Of a DNA stretch of 64,000 nucleotides, positions 36,953-46,794 are shown piece after piece. The stretch is taken from the NCBI GenBank assembly GCA_037976565.1, contig CP137674.1, forward strand, positions 2,724,762-2,788,761, read 5' to 3'. Both the position numbers and the translations under genes were made by a program. The notes under the pieces are model-generated. The model was not told the DNA's origin. It saw only the letters and a list, made by a program, of their open reading frames with translations, and did not search any database. This stretch comes from Mesocentrotus franciscanus (Eukaryota > Echinodermata > Echinoidea > Camarodonta > Strongylocentrotidae). The first letter of the stretch is position 1. Each line of letters opens with the position of its first letter.

Positions 36953-37984
36953 ATGGCGACAACAAAAAGTGACGAAGAAAACGGAACGTCAGTCTACAAT
37001 GAAACCACGAGTGCTCCCACCAAGGTACCAGTTCTACCCCGGTGTAGGTGGCCTGCGCCACATCCAGACTGGGATGTAGCCTTTGCGGCTTGGGGAAGCA
37101 CCTGGACAGCACATATTATCATCTTCGTCATAGCTTATGCCATTGTTGCCATCTATACTTGCTCCGTGCTGTGTTATCTTGTGTGGAAGCGTTGTAGCTC
37201 TGTGCGTGGGACCCATGATGGTGCTCTTACAAAGCGGCTGACTAACCTCAGGATTGCTCTGCATTCTCTGGTGTTCGTTGCGTGCTCGGCCAGGACAATG
37301 TCTCTTGGAATCGACCCTTACGGAACGAGGAAGATTCTGAAATGTCCAAGTGGTGTGGTTCTTTGGTCACTGGGATGGCCATCCTTAGTGTCATCTTTCA
37401 GTATCCTGTTAATGCTACTCTTGGAGACAACTCGTTTGTCATTGGCCCCACCTCGAATCCAACGTCCCTCCGTCCTAGGAAGCATCATTGCCGTCAGCCT
37501 GGGGTATGTCCTCTTTTCCGATTTCTTGGTGGCTTACGACAACTCCACCAAGTATGCGGTCAAGGTTTGCCAGATGCTTTTCATCATCTGGGGAGTGTTG
37601 CTATTCTTCGGGTTCGTCTACGTCTGGTGGAAGATACACAGTAACTTGACGGCTAGTTCACGGGGTCAGACGCAAACATCCTCCCAGCGAGATAACAGCG
37701 ACAATTCTAAGATGCGTAAACTCAACACCATCATCTTCGTGAGTGCAGCTATTGGTATCTGTCTCACTGTCACCAATCTCTACTGGGTATCCGCCACGCT
37801 TGATAAGTCTTATCGACATGAAGCTCTCAGACCATGGCCGTGGCTGGTATTCAGCACTTGTCAGAGGATCTTAGAAGTCAGTATCTCTATCATGATCCTG
37901 TTGACAGTGTCGAAGAGTGGTCAGAGCAGTAAAGTCGACGATAATGCCAATTCTAACAACACTATCCCTACTGCCACAGCTTAA
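36953..37984 (+). CDS. Seven-transmembrane protein, PRRT3/PRRT4-like membrane domain
   Basis: A 343-codon frame with an unbroken coding signal and base composition clearly richer in GC than its surroundings. The N-terminus (1-50) is polar with NGT and NET sequons, then a PDWDVAFAAWGSTW motif. Seven hydrophobic segments follow at about 53-78, 100-120, 133-158, 173-194, 203-226, 257-281 and 296-320. The loop ISLGIDPYG-like region (about 115-126) and the SSFSILLMLLLETTRLSLAPP region (about 147-167) resemble the conserved C-terminal membrane domain of vertebrate PRRT3/PRRT4. The long Pro-rich ectodomain of those proteins is absent. The C-terminus (321-343) is a Ser/Asn-rich tail. An intron acceptor abuts the start codon, so the coding region may be one exon of a spliced transcript. 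Function in this animal is unknown, and the family assignment is from motif memory and could be wrong. The gene itself is solid. Confidence 0.85.
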   Translation: MATTKSDEENGTSVYNETTSAPTKVPVLPRCRWPAPHPDWDVAFAAWGSTWTAHIIIFVIAYAIVAIYTCSVLCYLVWKRCSSVRGTHDGALTKRLTNLRIALHSLVFVACSARTMSLGIDPYGTRKILKCPSGVVLWSLGWPSLVSSFSILLMLLLETTRLSLAPPRIQRPSVLGSIIAVSLGYVLFSDFLVAYDNSTKYAVKVCQMLFIIWGVLLFFGFVYVWWKIHSNLTASSRGQTQTSSQRDNSDNSKMRKLNTIIFVSAAIGICLTVTNLYWVSATLDKSYRHEALRPWPWLVFSTCQRILEVSISIMILLTVSKSGQSSKVDDNANSNNTIPTATA

Positions 37985-38807
37985 ATTGTTAAAAAAGTCG
38001 ACGTATCGACATAGACTTTGCCTGGTAATCACTGTGAATGATGTTGCTTATGCGATTATGCGTGTTACCTAAATTATTAAATATTTTGTTTTCTTCTTAA
38101 GATTATAGTCACTTCTCGCTCTTTATTTAATCTTACTATCTTCTCTTTCTCACACTCACTACCTTTCACTGTAATATCTGCCCAAATCGGTCATTTTCAA
38201 GATAAAACTATGACAATTTTTTTGACACGTTTATTTTTCTATAAGTCATGACTTCTACGCACCTGGTAAAACTTCACTTATCTATCCTAAACAAGTTCTT
38301 TATGTGTTACAGATAATTATGAGAAAAATATTACATTTTCATGGAAAATCGTAAAAGCATATTTCCATTAAAACAAATTAAGTAGTACTTTGTGATTTCA
38401 GTTTCAGGAGACCTCCATCATGTCTATTTCATAATTTATGTCTTACGTCAATGGTTGATATTACTTCAGTAGGTTGCACAATTAATTGTCAATTAGGAAT
38501 GGGCAGTGATCAGTATCATATCAAGCCAAATTGTTTACTAAATTGTGATTATTGTGTCCAGTGTGATGGATTCTACAATACACGGTGATTATGTGTAACA
38601 GTCAATCAATGACCACTTCTGCTTAATTACTCTACACCTGCCGGTAGAAACGGTAAATTGACGACATGGTTTTGAAATGAATACGTTGAATAGGCTTTAC
38701 ACCTTGCGGTAAACTGTTTAATGTTTTATGCATTTAGTATCAGGGGATTATAGCAGTACAATTGATTTTTTTTTGGTCAAAGAGAAACGATCTGCAGAGG
38801 GAACGAA
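37985..38807. other. Spacer between convergent genes (7TM and PLA2 A)
   Basis: Holds the 3' ends of a plus-strand and a minus-strand gene. ATTAAATATT near 38076 may serve the 7TM transcript, and CATTAAAC on the minus strand near 38720 may serve PLA2 A. No other exon seen. Confidence 0.4.
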
Positions 38808-38956
38808 TTAACATCTTATCTGTAGATATCTGATGTAGTCTGGGTTGAACGTGGGTCTCATACGATGAAAGCATTCCGCACCAGCCTTGTCGCAAGCACA
38901 CATAGCCATAGCACAGTCTGTGTACTTGTAATCTGAGTCATAGCTGCTTGCGTCCA
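38808..38956 (-). CDS. PLA2 gene A, exon 4
   Basis: Acceptor CTTTGTTTAG; 149 nt ending in TAA (38810-38808). It encodes [15 protein letters not shown], the second disulphide-rich helix of secreted PLA2, with a C-terminal Cys just before the stop. Confidence 0.9.
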
Positions 38957-41900
38957 CTAAACAAAGATAGAATAAATGGACATGATTAACTCGTACTTCT
39001 GTGACAAGTGATTAGTACGTAGGAATACTTCGTGTATCTGCAATTTATATTGATTTTATTTTATTTTATTTACCAAATATAAAAACATATAAATAACAAC
39101 ATACATGATAACATGAGAAAATAACATTGGATGGATCGCCATGCTCAGCTGTGCCAGTGCAGCACAGCCGTTCTACCGAGGGGTCCAGTTTACAATACAA
39201 AACAAACTAGGGAAAATGATATATCACAAATTAAAATTCTTAACATATTGGTATAATATTAAAAAACCAACATCGTTTACACAGTATCATGCCCCCACCC
39301 ACTCAAGAGAAAAACTCAGGACCCCCACCCACCATATTATTGATCAATATTAAAAGTAGAAAGCTAAATAATATGAGATAATCGGCCAAACATGTTTTAC
39401 TTCTTAGTTATCTATAAGGTGTATATCGATTGATTTTGTTAGAAATCAAAGGATAGAGTTTTATCTCTCTATTTGATTGTTGAAATTCAAACCTGACCAG
39501 ATATCGTCATTATTTCGAAGCCATATTTTATACATATCTTGCCAAAACTGCTGCATCTTCAGTTATTATATCATATTATATAGTTTATATTATATTCAAT
39601 ATGAAAATTAAAATTAATATGAAATAAAGAATTATATTAATGTGTATATTACCTCAAAATAACATGATTTCCTTTTTGTTAAAGTGTTATTTATCGATAT
39701 ATCACTGGGCATTCCGGGCGATAGGGTTTAAAAAGTTATAATGAAATTGTCCAACCTGACCCTTAATGCATTGATTGTTTTATTTAAAATTAGAGCTATT
39801 CATTTTGTGGGCATGAGTTTGATAACTATTTGCCACATATTCATAGCTATAATTCAAGGCATGGAGAACGTTAAGGAATGAAAGCTACGGGTCATATCAT
39901 GCAAGTTTGAATACGGTTATAATTCAAGTGATGTATTTTTACAAATTATATTATAAATCCATTAATTGAGGAGGATATATAACAATTTTCCACAAACCAT
40001 TAAATCACATAACCCATTATTGACTTCGATTAATTGTTATAATTTATTGCTGCCAATGCCAATTAGATACATATATTATAATACTGACATACGCGAATTT
40101 GAAATCATAAAGCACCAATAATGAATAAACCAGTAATTGTAATGCAATTTGATATTCTGACCTCGTTTTTGTTCACCGTTCCGAGTCTTCAATTAATTGT
40201 ATCACAGTTGTTTTCATTTAAGAGCCAAATGGCATTTTTTTTAAAATCTCACCATCTCTAGGAGAAATAGATACCCTATATTTTTTTGTATTTTTCATCA
40301 TTCATCATTGATATGATAAGATGAGATAGCAATAAACAGCTGTTGTGTTCAATCAAAAGAGTGTCCCATTATTGTTTTAGAGAAGAATATGTATAAGAAT
40401 GTATATAAAGCTTACAGCAGGTAATCTCCGAACGGTATGTCCCACATTGGAAGGCTTTGTAGTTGTAGGGAATGATGTAAGCATGGTTGTAACCTCGGCA
40501 CATGTCGCTTGTTTGTACGACTGTATAGCAGTCATCGTGGACTTCACAACACCTGATAAAAACATAATCAATACATTAATTAATCCACTCGTCTGCTTCT
40601 CCTGGGTATATTTTATACTTGACAATACAGCACTTCTGTTCAGCGTGCACCATAAGCCTAGCATCCAATGATGAAAGCATCAAACTACAATGTTACAGTC
40701 ATTATCAACAAACCTTTATTTTAGAAACATCCATACGGACTATACTGATATGTGTTGATATTACAGAGGTTCTGGTAAGACAGGTTTATGTTCTCATGCC
40801 ACAGGCAACCCTATATCCGTAAGATATGATGACACATTAATGTCGATTTAAAGGAATCATTTTTCCTATCATAAATTAAGCAATGAAAAGAATGACAATT
40901 TTTAAAAGTTGGGTAAATTTAGTTGGGTAACAGATAGTTGGTTAAAATGTTGGCCCAAAGTTGTGTTACTCTTTCCCAAATCTGGTCAAGATGAATTGAC
41001 CACCTTGTGTAAAACCAAGTCTTATTCTTACCAACCCTTTGTGGGCATATTTGTTTTGGGCAAACTTTACTCATACACTTGGGTAAATCTATTAACATGC
41101 TATTTATTATTGAGTAAACTCTACCACACTTGTGTAAATCATTACCTGAATTTGTGCACAAAAATTATTTTAACAAATATGAAGGTAAGGTTTGCCCAAT
41201 CGATGTGCATAATTGCATCAAACGATTTGGTAAGTTTTCCACCAGAAGTAATGATAATAAAATAACCCAAAGTTATGTAACTCTTGTCCAAATCTGCTGG
41301 TAGTTCGACCGATTTATGTTAAAGTAACACCTACCCAAACGCTGGTCACATTGTCACCAATATTTGGTGTACTTTTTCAGCAAGTTATACTCAACTGTTG
41401 GTAACATTTTAACAATGTGCACTCTTAACATGCTGGGTAAATTTAGTTGGGTAACAGATTTGTTTTTCCTTTTCAGAGGTTATTTATTCAATAATTTTAC
41501 AATTTAACAACATTAACAACATTTAAAGAGTTTGCAAAATGAATATAAACACACGCAACAGCAATAATAACATTAAGAGGAGCTAAATACGTAATTCATA
41601 ATCATACACTTTACATTGAGAAAAAAGGGTAAAATATCATAATCAGTTAAAATCCCGGAGTAAAACGTTGAAAAGCATTTGATAATGTGACTTTATCTAA
41701 ATGCAGTTCGTTTTCAAAAAATGTGCCATATCGAAAAGCTATTGCACGTTTTTCCTCGAAAAAAAATTAACATATACATTTTATATGTTGCGTATGGTGC
41801 GTTGTGCGTATTGTGTGTAATGACTATATTTATATCTTTAGTATTTGAGCAATTAGAGTCTATACCAAGAATCAAATGTTCATTTAATATCAGTGATTGT

Positions 41901-43505
41901 TTGAAGTTACAGTGAATAAATGCAACAATGCGTTTCCAGAACAATGTTACTTTGGGGCATTCTAACAAAACATGAACAAACGATTCTGTTGTCTTGCAAA
42001 ATTTTCGCTTACAATTTTCCATTTACATAAATTATACATGAAGGGTAGTATACGGGGAAGTGCTTTAACATTCGATTGTTACAGATAGTTGGTTCAAAAT
42101 ATACCCAAAGTTGTGTTATTTTTGAACAAATCTGGTGAAGATGTACTGACTTAAAGGTATTGTATCCCTTTTTCAGCCAACATCAAATTCTATTGAACTT
42201 TGCAGGAATTATGAATATGTCACGTATGTCCTATCTGTGAAATGTAGACATTAGCAGTGTCTTAGTATTCAAATTATGCAAGGAAACCCATTTACATTGT
42301 AGACTTCACTGACTGACTCCTTTTTTTCTTTGTTAATAACATACAAAAAATGAGCTGTAAATGTACATGAGCATCCGTCTACAAACTCTACATCAATAAC
42401 CCACTTCTTGTAATGGCCAAAATTAAACTGATTGAATCTTTGCGCAGCACAAAACATATGACCATTCGGTACAAGGGTCTGAAAATCAGTCTATTTACTA
42501 AAGTGATTGCAACCACTAAAGTCGATTAGACAACGAATGGTCGTTATTTACTCACAAAAATTCATTTTCAAGCCCTTTCTTTTTGAAGGAAGTTCTAAAT
42601 TAGTATTATCTTTCAAATGCCATTGGAATTCAACCTATTCATTTTTTTTGGCCTGCAAATGGGACATAGTCCCTTTAAAGTTTAAACAAAAAGAAGCAAG
42701 GTGTGGATCTTTGACTTACCTATCTGTATCATCCAGAGGAACACCATCACCACCAAAGCCACAATAACAGCCATAGCCGATATAATCAAGACTAACTTCT
42801 ATTACACTCTTTCCAAGTAGACACTTTAACATCATTCCAAACTGACCCAAGTGTGTTGTATGAGGAATACACCTGCAACCTGGAAGATAAAAGTGTATTT
42901 CTGAACTAATAATTGGTCTTATTTACTAATTGGTCATGTCGGTTTAGACTAATTTCTGTCTTTGCATTTTCATCTTAATTCCTCTACAAGGTTATCACCT
43001 CTTATTTCCACTGGCGGACTTATGTTTTTAAGGGAGGGGGCACGGTCGACCCTAGCGCCCTTTTTGAAACCCAAGTGGCAAACGTTTAGTACACAAGCGA
43101 AATAATCCCTTTTACTGATCCCTTTTATTTATTTTATTTGTTTAATTTTGGCTTGTCAATTAATTTTATGAGTGAAAGAAAAGGACCGAATATTCCTAAT
43201 GACCAGGGAGGGGGACCAGAAAATCCTGTTGATATTTTTCAGGAATATTGTGCCCTCTCTGCTATTTGTGCTTTCTGAATATTGAATAAAATTGTTGTGA
43301 CGCTCCGACTCCTAATCTCCAACTCCTGCGTCTCAACACATCATATTACTTTATTACGTAGTCATATTCTCATGTAGCATGCACATTTTATTATTATTTT
43401 TTTATTAATACGTTTTGAATGGATTGAAAAATAAGTAAGAGATAGGATGGACTTACCTGTAAGAAGAACAGAGAAGCAAGCGATGTAGGCAAGGAGTTTC
43501 ATCAT
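38808..43505 (-). CDS. Secreted phospholipase A2, gene A (four coding exons)
   Basis: Exons on the minus strand: 43505-43457, 42879-42720, 40552-40416 and 38956-38808, totalling 495 nt (164 residues plus stop) with intron phases 1, 2 and 1. Exon 1 is a signal peptide (MMKLLAYIACFSVLLTG). Exon 2 has the calcium-binding loop YGCYCGFGG, exon 3 the active site CCEVHDDCY with the His-Asp pair, and exon 4 the [16 protein letters not shown] helix. These are the diagnostic elements of the secreted 14-kDa PLA2 family (group I/II type), which hydrolyses the sn-2 ester of phospholipids with calcium. All key residues are present, so it should be active and secreted. Intron 2 (2.2 kb) is swollen by an L1-like fragment and a MITE. 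It is the most diverged of the three genes and has a single active-site exon. A digestive, immune or venom role cannot be told apart here. Confidence 0.92.
39050..39345 (-). mobile_element. Possible retroelement tail inside PLA2 A intron 3
   Basis: On the minus strand the segment ends GGTAAATAAAATAAAATAAAA, a tandem tail of the kind left by LINEs or SINEs. The body is not recognisable. Confidence 0.3.
40416..40552 (-). CDS. PLA2 gene A, exon 3 (catalytic)
   Basis: Acceptor TTTTTATCAG, donor GTAAGC; 137 nt. It encodes CCEVHDDCY with catalytic His and calcium-binding Asp, then SDMCRG and the YNY segment. There is no duplicated copy of the catalytic segment upstream, unlike genes B and C. Confidence 0.9.
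40908..41459. repeat. TGGGTAA-rich repeat in PLA2 A intron 2
   Basis: TAAATTTAGTTGGGTAACAG occurs at about 40914 and again at about 41437, roughly 521 bp apart, with further TTGGGTAA/CCCAAAG variants between. The second copy is interrupted at 41459 by an L1-like fragment and resumes at about 42078 (AGTTGGTTCAAAAT). The whole looks like a decayed tandem or nested element. Confidence 0.6.
41460..42077 (-). pseudogene. L1-like LINE 3' fragment
   Basis: A 102-codon minus-strand frame begins near 42022. It contains CKRKFCKTTESFVHVLLECP and FWKRIVAFI, which match the C-terminal Cys/His knuckle region of L1/Tx1-type LINE proteins. It splits a TGGGTAA repeat copy, with ACAGAT present on both sides (41454-41459 and about 42082-42087) as a probable short target duplication. 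Confidence 0.6.
42150..42680. mobile_element. MITE family 3, copy 2, in PLA2 A intron 2
   Basis: It aligns with 26314-26854 in the same orientation and keeps the right end GGGACATAGTCCCTTTAAAG. It ends about 40 bp from the exon 2 donor of gene A. Confidence 0.85.
42720..42879 (-). CDS. PLA2 gene A, exon 2 (calcium loop)
   Basis: Acceptor TTATCTTCCAG, donor GTAAGT; 160 nt, the same length as in genes B and C. It encodes LGQFGMMLKC and the loop YGCYCGFGGDG. A second AG 7 nt downstream (TTGCAG) would shift the frame, so the upstream acceptor is the one that fits. Confidence 0.9.
43457..43505 (-). CDS. PLA2 gene A, exon 1 (signal peptide)
   Basis: ATG at 43505 with a second ATG codon immediately after; 49 nt to donor GTAAGT. 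It encodes a hydrophobic leader (KLLAYIACFSVLL). The first ATG is chosen because it is upstream and in frame. Confidence 0.8.
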
Positions 43506-44105
43506 GGTGTATTTTAACCGTTTTCTCTGTTCCTTCTGCGTAATGATATTTTCTAGGATCAACACTTCCTCAGTATGATGTGTCGAATTAAAATGATATG
43601 TTATTCATATGCAAGGTTAAGGATCGATAAGGCAAAACAGTTGTCAATCAACGGAAAAAATATATGATTTGCATTTGTCTGGTTAATAATTAGACTAGAC
43701 GTGGAGATAATTCTTACATGATGGGTTTTAAAACACCTGTTGCCTGTAATATTATTATCAACATATATCTTGATTTGGTATACTGTGTATGGAAATGTTT
43801 TAGGGTTTAGATGAAAATAGATCTTATCAGTTAATTACTCATTAATCATATATCCAAAAGCATATCCATTATGACAAAGTTCATTGACACCAAACTTCAC
43901 GATGGTATGATCACAGATGCATAAGAGCCAAATTTAGAATCATCTTTCATCTAAACATGTGGTTTATAGTTAAACTGGGTAGGAAACAGATATAAATTTA
44001 TATATAATCAGCAAATTGAAAATAATATATCGAGGATCGTTGCTGAAACTTTTGCGGGGACAAGGCTTCTTTTTAGAATGTTCATTTTTTCTAACTTACC
44101 CTACT

Positions 44106-44211
44106 TTCTTTCTCACTCCCTCTTCTCTGTCTTTCTGTCTGTCTGTCTGTCTCTCTCTCTGTCTGTCTGTCTGTCCCTCTCTCTCTCACTCTCTCTGTCT
44201 GTCTGTCTATC

Positions 44212-44243
<32 letters not shown>

Positions 44244-44245
44244 CC
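44106..44245. repeat. (CT)n/(CTGT)n microsatellite
   Basis: The homologous array at 54758-55030 in the next duplication unit is about twice as long. Confidence 0.9.
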
Positions 44246-44474
44246 TTACCATTGTTACAATTCTTTCCTTTGCACGAGTAGTAGATTAGTATACAAAGAA
44301 ATTGGTTTAAATACACTCTTTTGAGTCTCCTTCGGGACCTTGTCTCAGTCACACCATTAATCATGAAGCATATTTAAAATGAAATTCAAATGACAATGGA
44401 TAAGATTTTTTCCCTCGTCTATTTTATTCCAACTTTATCTACAGCATCTAAAGTGACCTAATAATTGGGTTATA

Positions 44475-44827
44475 GTATACAAATAATACACAGCAGTGAG
44501 GGCATTAGTAAGAATTACCCACACAAGGTACCTTTGGAACAGTCTAACACGCCCGAGGCGATAGCCGAGGGTGTTTGGACTGTTTTGAAGGTACCGAGTG
44601 TGGGTAATTTTACTAATGCCCGAACAAAATGATGTGTATTATTTGTTTTATAAGATTATGTTTTGTTTGTTTTATAAAATGATGTTTTATAACATGATTT
44701 TACTAATGATCGGTCATTAACATTTGATAATGACCGGTCATTATCAAAATTACGTGTTAGGCAAAATCAATGCCTGGTCACGTGTACGCTCTCAACCAAT
44801 CATTTGATTAGGATCCACGTCATCATC
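44475..44827. mobile_element. MITE with palindromic left half, empty site known
   Basis: 353 bp flanked by TTATA on both sides (44470-44474 and 44828-44832). The homologous position in the next unit (near 55230) reads TTATAGAACACAATT without the insert. The left part (44478-44645) folds on itself: AATAATACACA, GGCATTAGTAA and AAGGTACC recur inverted. Confidence 0.8.
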
Positions 44828-45280
44828 TTATAAAACACAATTATAGACTATTACCCTGCAGAGCATGGACAGGGAACAAGTATTACCTTGGACAAGTATC
44901 CCCACGTCACTCAATTAAGTTCGATTTTGATACGCATACTTTTGATTAATGCATTTGTTTAATGGACAATCATAGAATCCATAATATTTGGCGATAGATC
45001 ACATGATTACACAACGATAATGTAACATGAATTCCCAATCACAAACACAACTGCACATACATACGCACACAATCGTATATGAAGTTAATTCGAATAAACA
45101 CTCTTTGAGTTACTCAAGATCACAAGCAGGGCAAGTACATCTAGTGATAAGGAGAATGTACGTTATTTTAAAGTCCTGAATTTGAAACAAATATTAATTT
45201 TCTATTGTAGTTGAAAAGAAATGGACGAGGACAATCAGTATTAATCGATTGTTTGTTGTTTCTTCTATTTCCTTATAGTA

Positions 45281-46609
45281 TTAGGATTTCCCGGCAAAAT
45301 TCGCGAGTTTCTCATTAAAATTAATTTGTCTTGCATTCAAATTCGACGGTTTTAGTGCTGTCAGGTATATATCGGGTTTATATTCCCTTTTCTAGTTTTC
45401 AAATCTATGAAGTTTTCGTTAGAATCTATGTATTTTTCATTCAAATTAATGAACAATGTGCTTCTTTCGCTATTTGGTCATTCGATTTGGCGCAACACGA
45501 TTTTTTGACATCGCGACGGTGTACTTCTAGCATTCTAATTCATTGTAGCATTCAAATTAGCACTCTGTGCACTTAAATTGATGGTCAATATACGTTTATC
45601 GTTTATTACACACTTTTTATAGCTCATTCTTTTTCTTTCAAGATTGTTTTTTTTTTCATGTGTATTTCATCATATTTTATTTTCTTGCATTTTTACACTT
45701 ATACTTATTAGATTAATCTGATATTCATCAGCATTTAAGTTTGATTGTTAAAACAAAACGACTTGCATCTACGGCCTTGATGGTCTCAATATGTTTGTAA
45801 ATGTTCATGTAAGGACGTTGTTTGTCTTGTGTTTCATCACAAATTTATCATAATTTCATCATAATTTCATTATGGAGGAAGGGTACAATATTGTGACTGG
45901 GGTAGGGACTAGAGTCACACAATTTGAGCATGATTCATTATTTAGCCAAGTCTTTAGCCATCGATCTGCTGGCGGGCAAGGCATCGGGGGATGTAGGTCT
46001 CAAATGGCGAAGTCACAAGTAAACTATGAAACTCTTTTAGGGTGTGCTGGGTGTAAGAGACGATGTGAATTACTTTTGTAAAATTCCAAGTCTGTAGTAA
46101 AAAGGGGCGATTGAGGGTGCCCCCACCTTTCCCGGGTATATGAACATGTCCGTGCAGAAATGCCATATCCCTTGATTTCGCCCCTTCTTTATTTAATGTC
46201 TGACTACACCCATATGCATTGTCCTGAAAATGAATAAATGGAATAACAGAATAGACCTCAATGGCAAATCATGCATTTTAATTGCATTATTTTAAAACTG
46301 TAAACGTGTGTTGCATTTCGTCCCCCTAACATTCCTAACTTGAATAAACACATTTCGAATACAAATGACAAGTGTTAATTTAAATGATAAAAATGACGCC
46401 TCGACAAGTGACGATTAATTTGAATGCTAATTGAGCAGATTCTAAATTAAATGACAGATCTATGAAACCCTTCGACCAAAATCCTAAATTAAATACAAAA
46501 ACGGGAAAATTGAATGATAGTTGGCATGGCAAAGTCGATCTGCGCTAACTTAAATGCAAAGTAAATGAATTCGAATGACAAACTCGCGAATTTCGCCGGG
46601 AAATCCTAA
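45281..46609. mobile_element. TIR transposon (TTAGGATTTCCCGG), copy in unit B
   Basis: The left end TTAGGATTTCCCGGCAAAAT and the right end, complement of TTAGGATTTCCCGGCGAAAT, define a 1.33-kb element. The TIR continues as TCGCGAGTTTSTCATT. TAGTA/AAGTA flanks it as a likely target duplication. Towards both ends the word CATTCAAAT (or complement ATTTGAATG) recurs every 30-50 bp. A 69-codon frame (45872-46081) ending in a CAGCKRRC segment is broken by a stop in the copy at 55678-57015. The element ends 36 bp downstream of the PLA2 B stop codon. Confidence 0.85.
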
Positions 46610-46645
46610 AGTACAATAATAAATTCAGAGAGAGATAGGCGTCTA

Positions 46646-46794
46646 TTAGCAGCTATCCTTGTCATATCTCTTATAATCTTCGTTAAAGGTTGGTCTGTAA
46701 CTATGGAAGCATTCTGAGCCGGCCTTGTCGCAAGCACACATAGCCATAGCACAGTCTGTGTACGCGTAATCTGAGTCATAGCTGCTTGCACCAG
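46646..46794 (-). CDS. PLA2 gene B, exon 4
   Basis: Acceptor CTTTTTTCAG; 149 nt to TAA at 46648-46646. It encodes [15 protein letters not shown] and a C-terminal DKDSC. Confidence 0.9.

Noticed and set aside
40908..41459. Telomere-like TTGGGTAA words
   Set aside because: Too irregular and widely spaced for an interstitial telomere array.
42865..42885. Apparent one-base deletion at the exon 2 acceptor of PLA2 A
   Set aside because: Using the AG 7 nt upstream gives an exon of the same 160 nt and frame as genes B and C, so there is no frameshift.
43015..43090. Possible second hAT-type end (CACTGGCGGACTT)
   Set aside because: Only one end seen; no matching inverted repeat or target duplication found.
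45872..46081. 69-codon frame inside the TTAGGATTTCCC transposon
   Set aside because: The other copy (near 56270-56410) has an in-frame stop, so it is not conserved as a protein.
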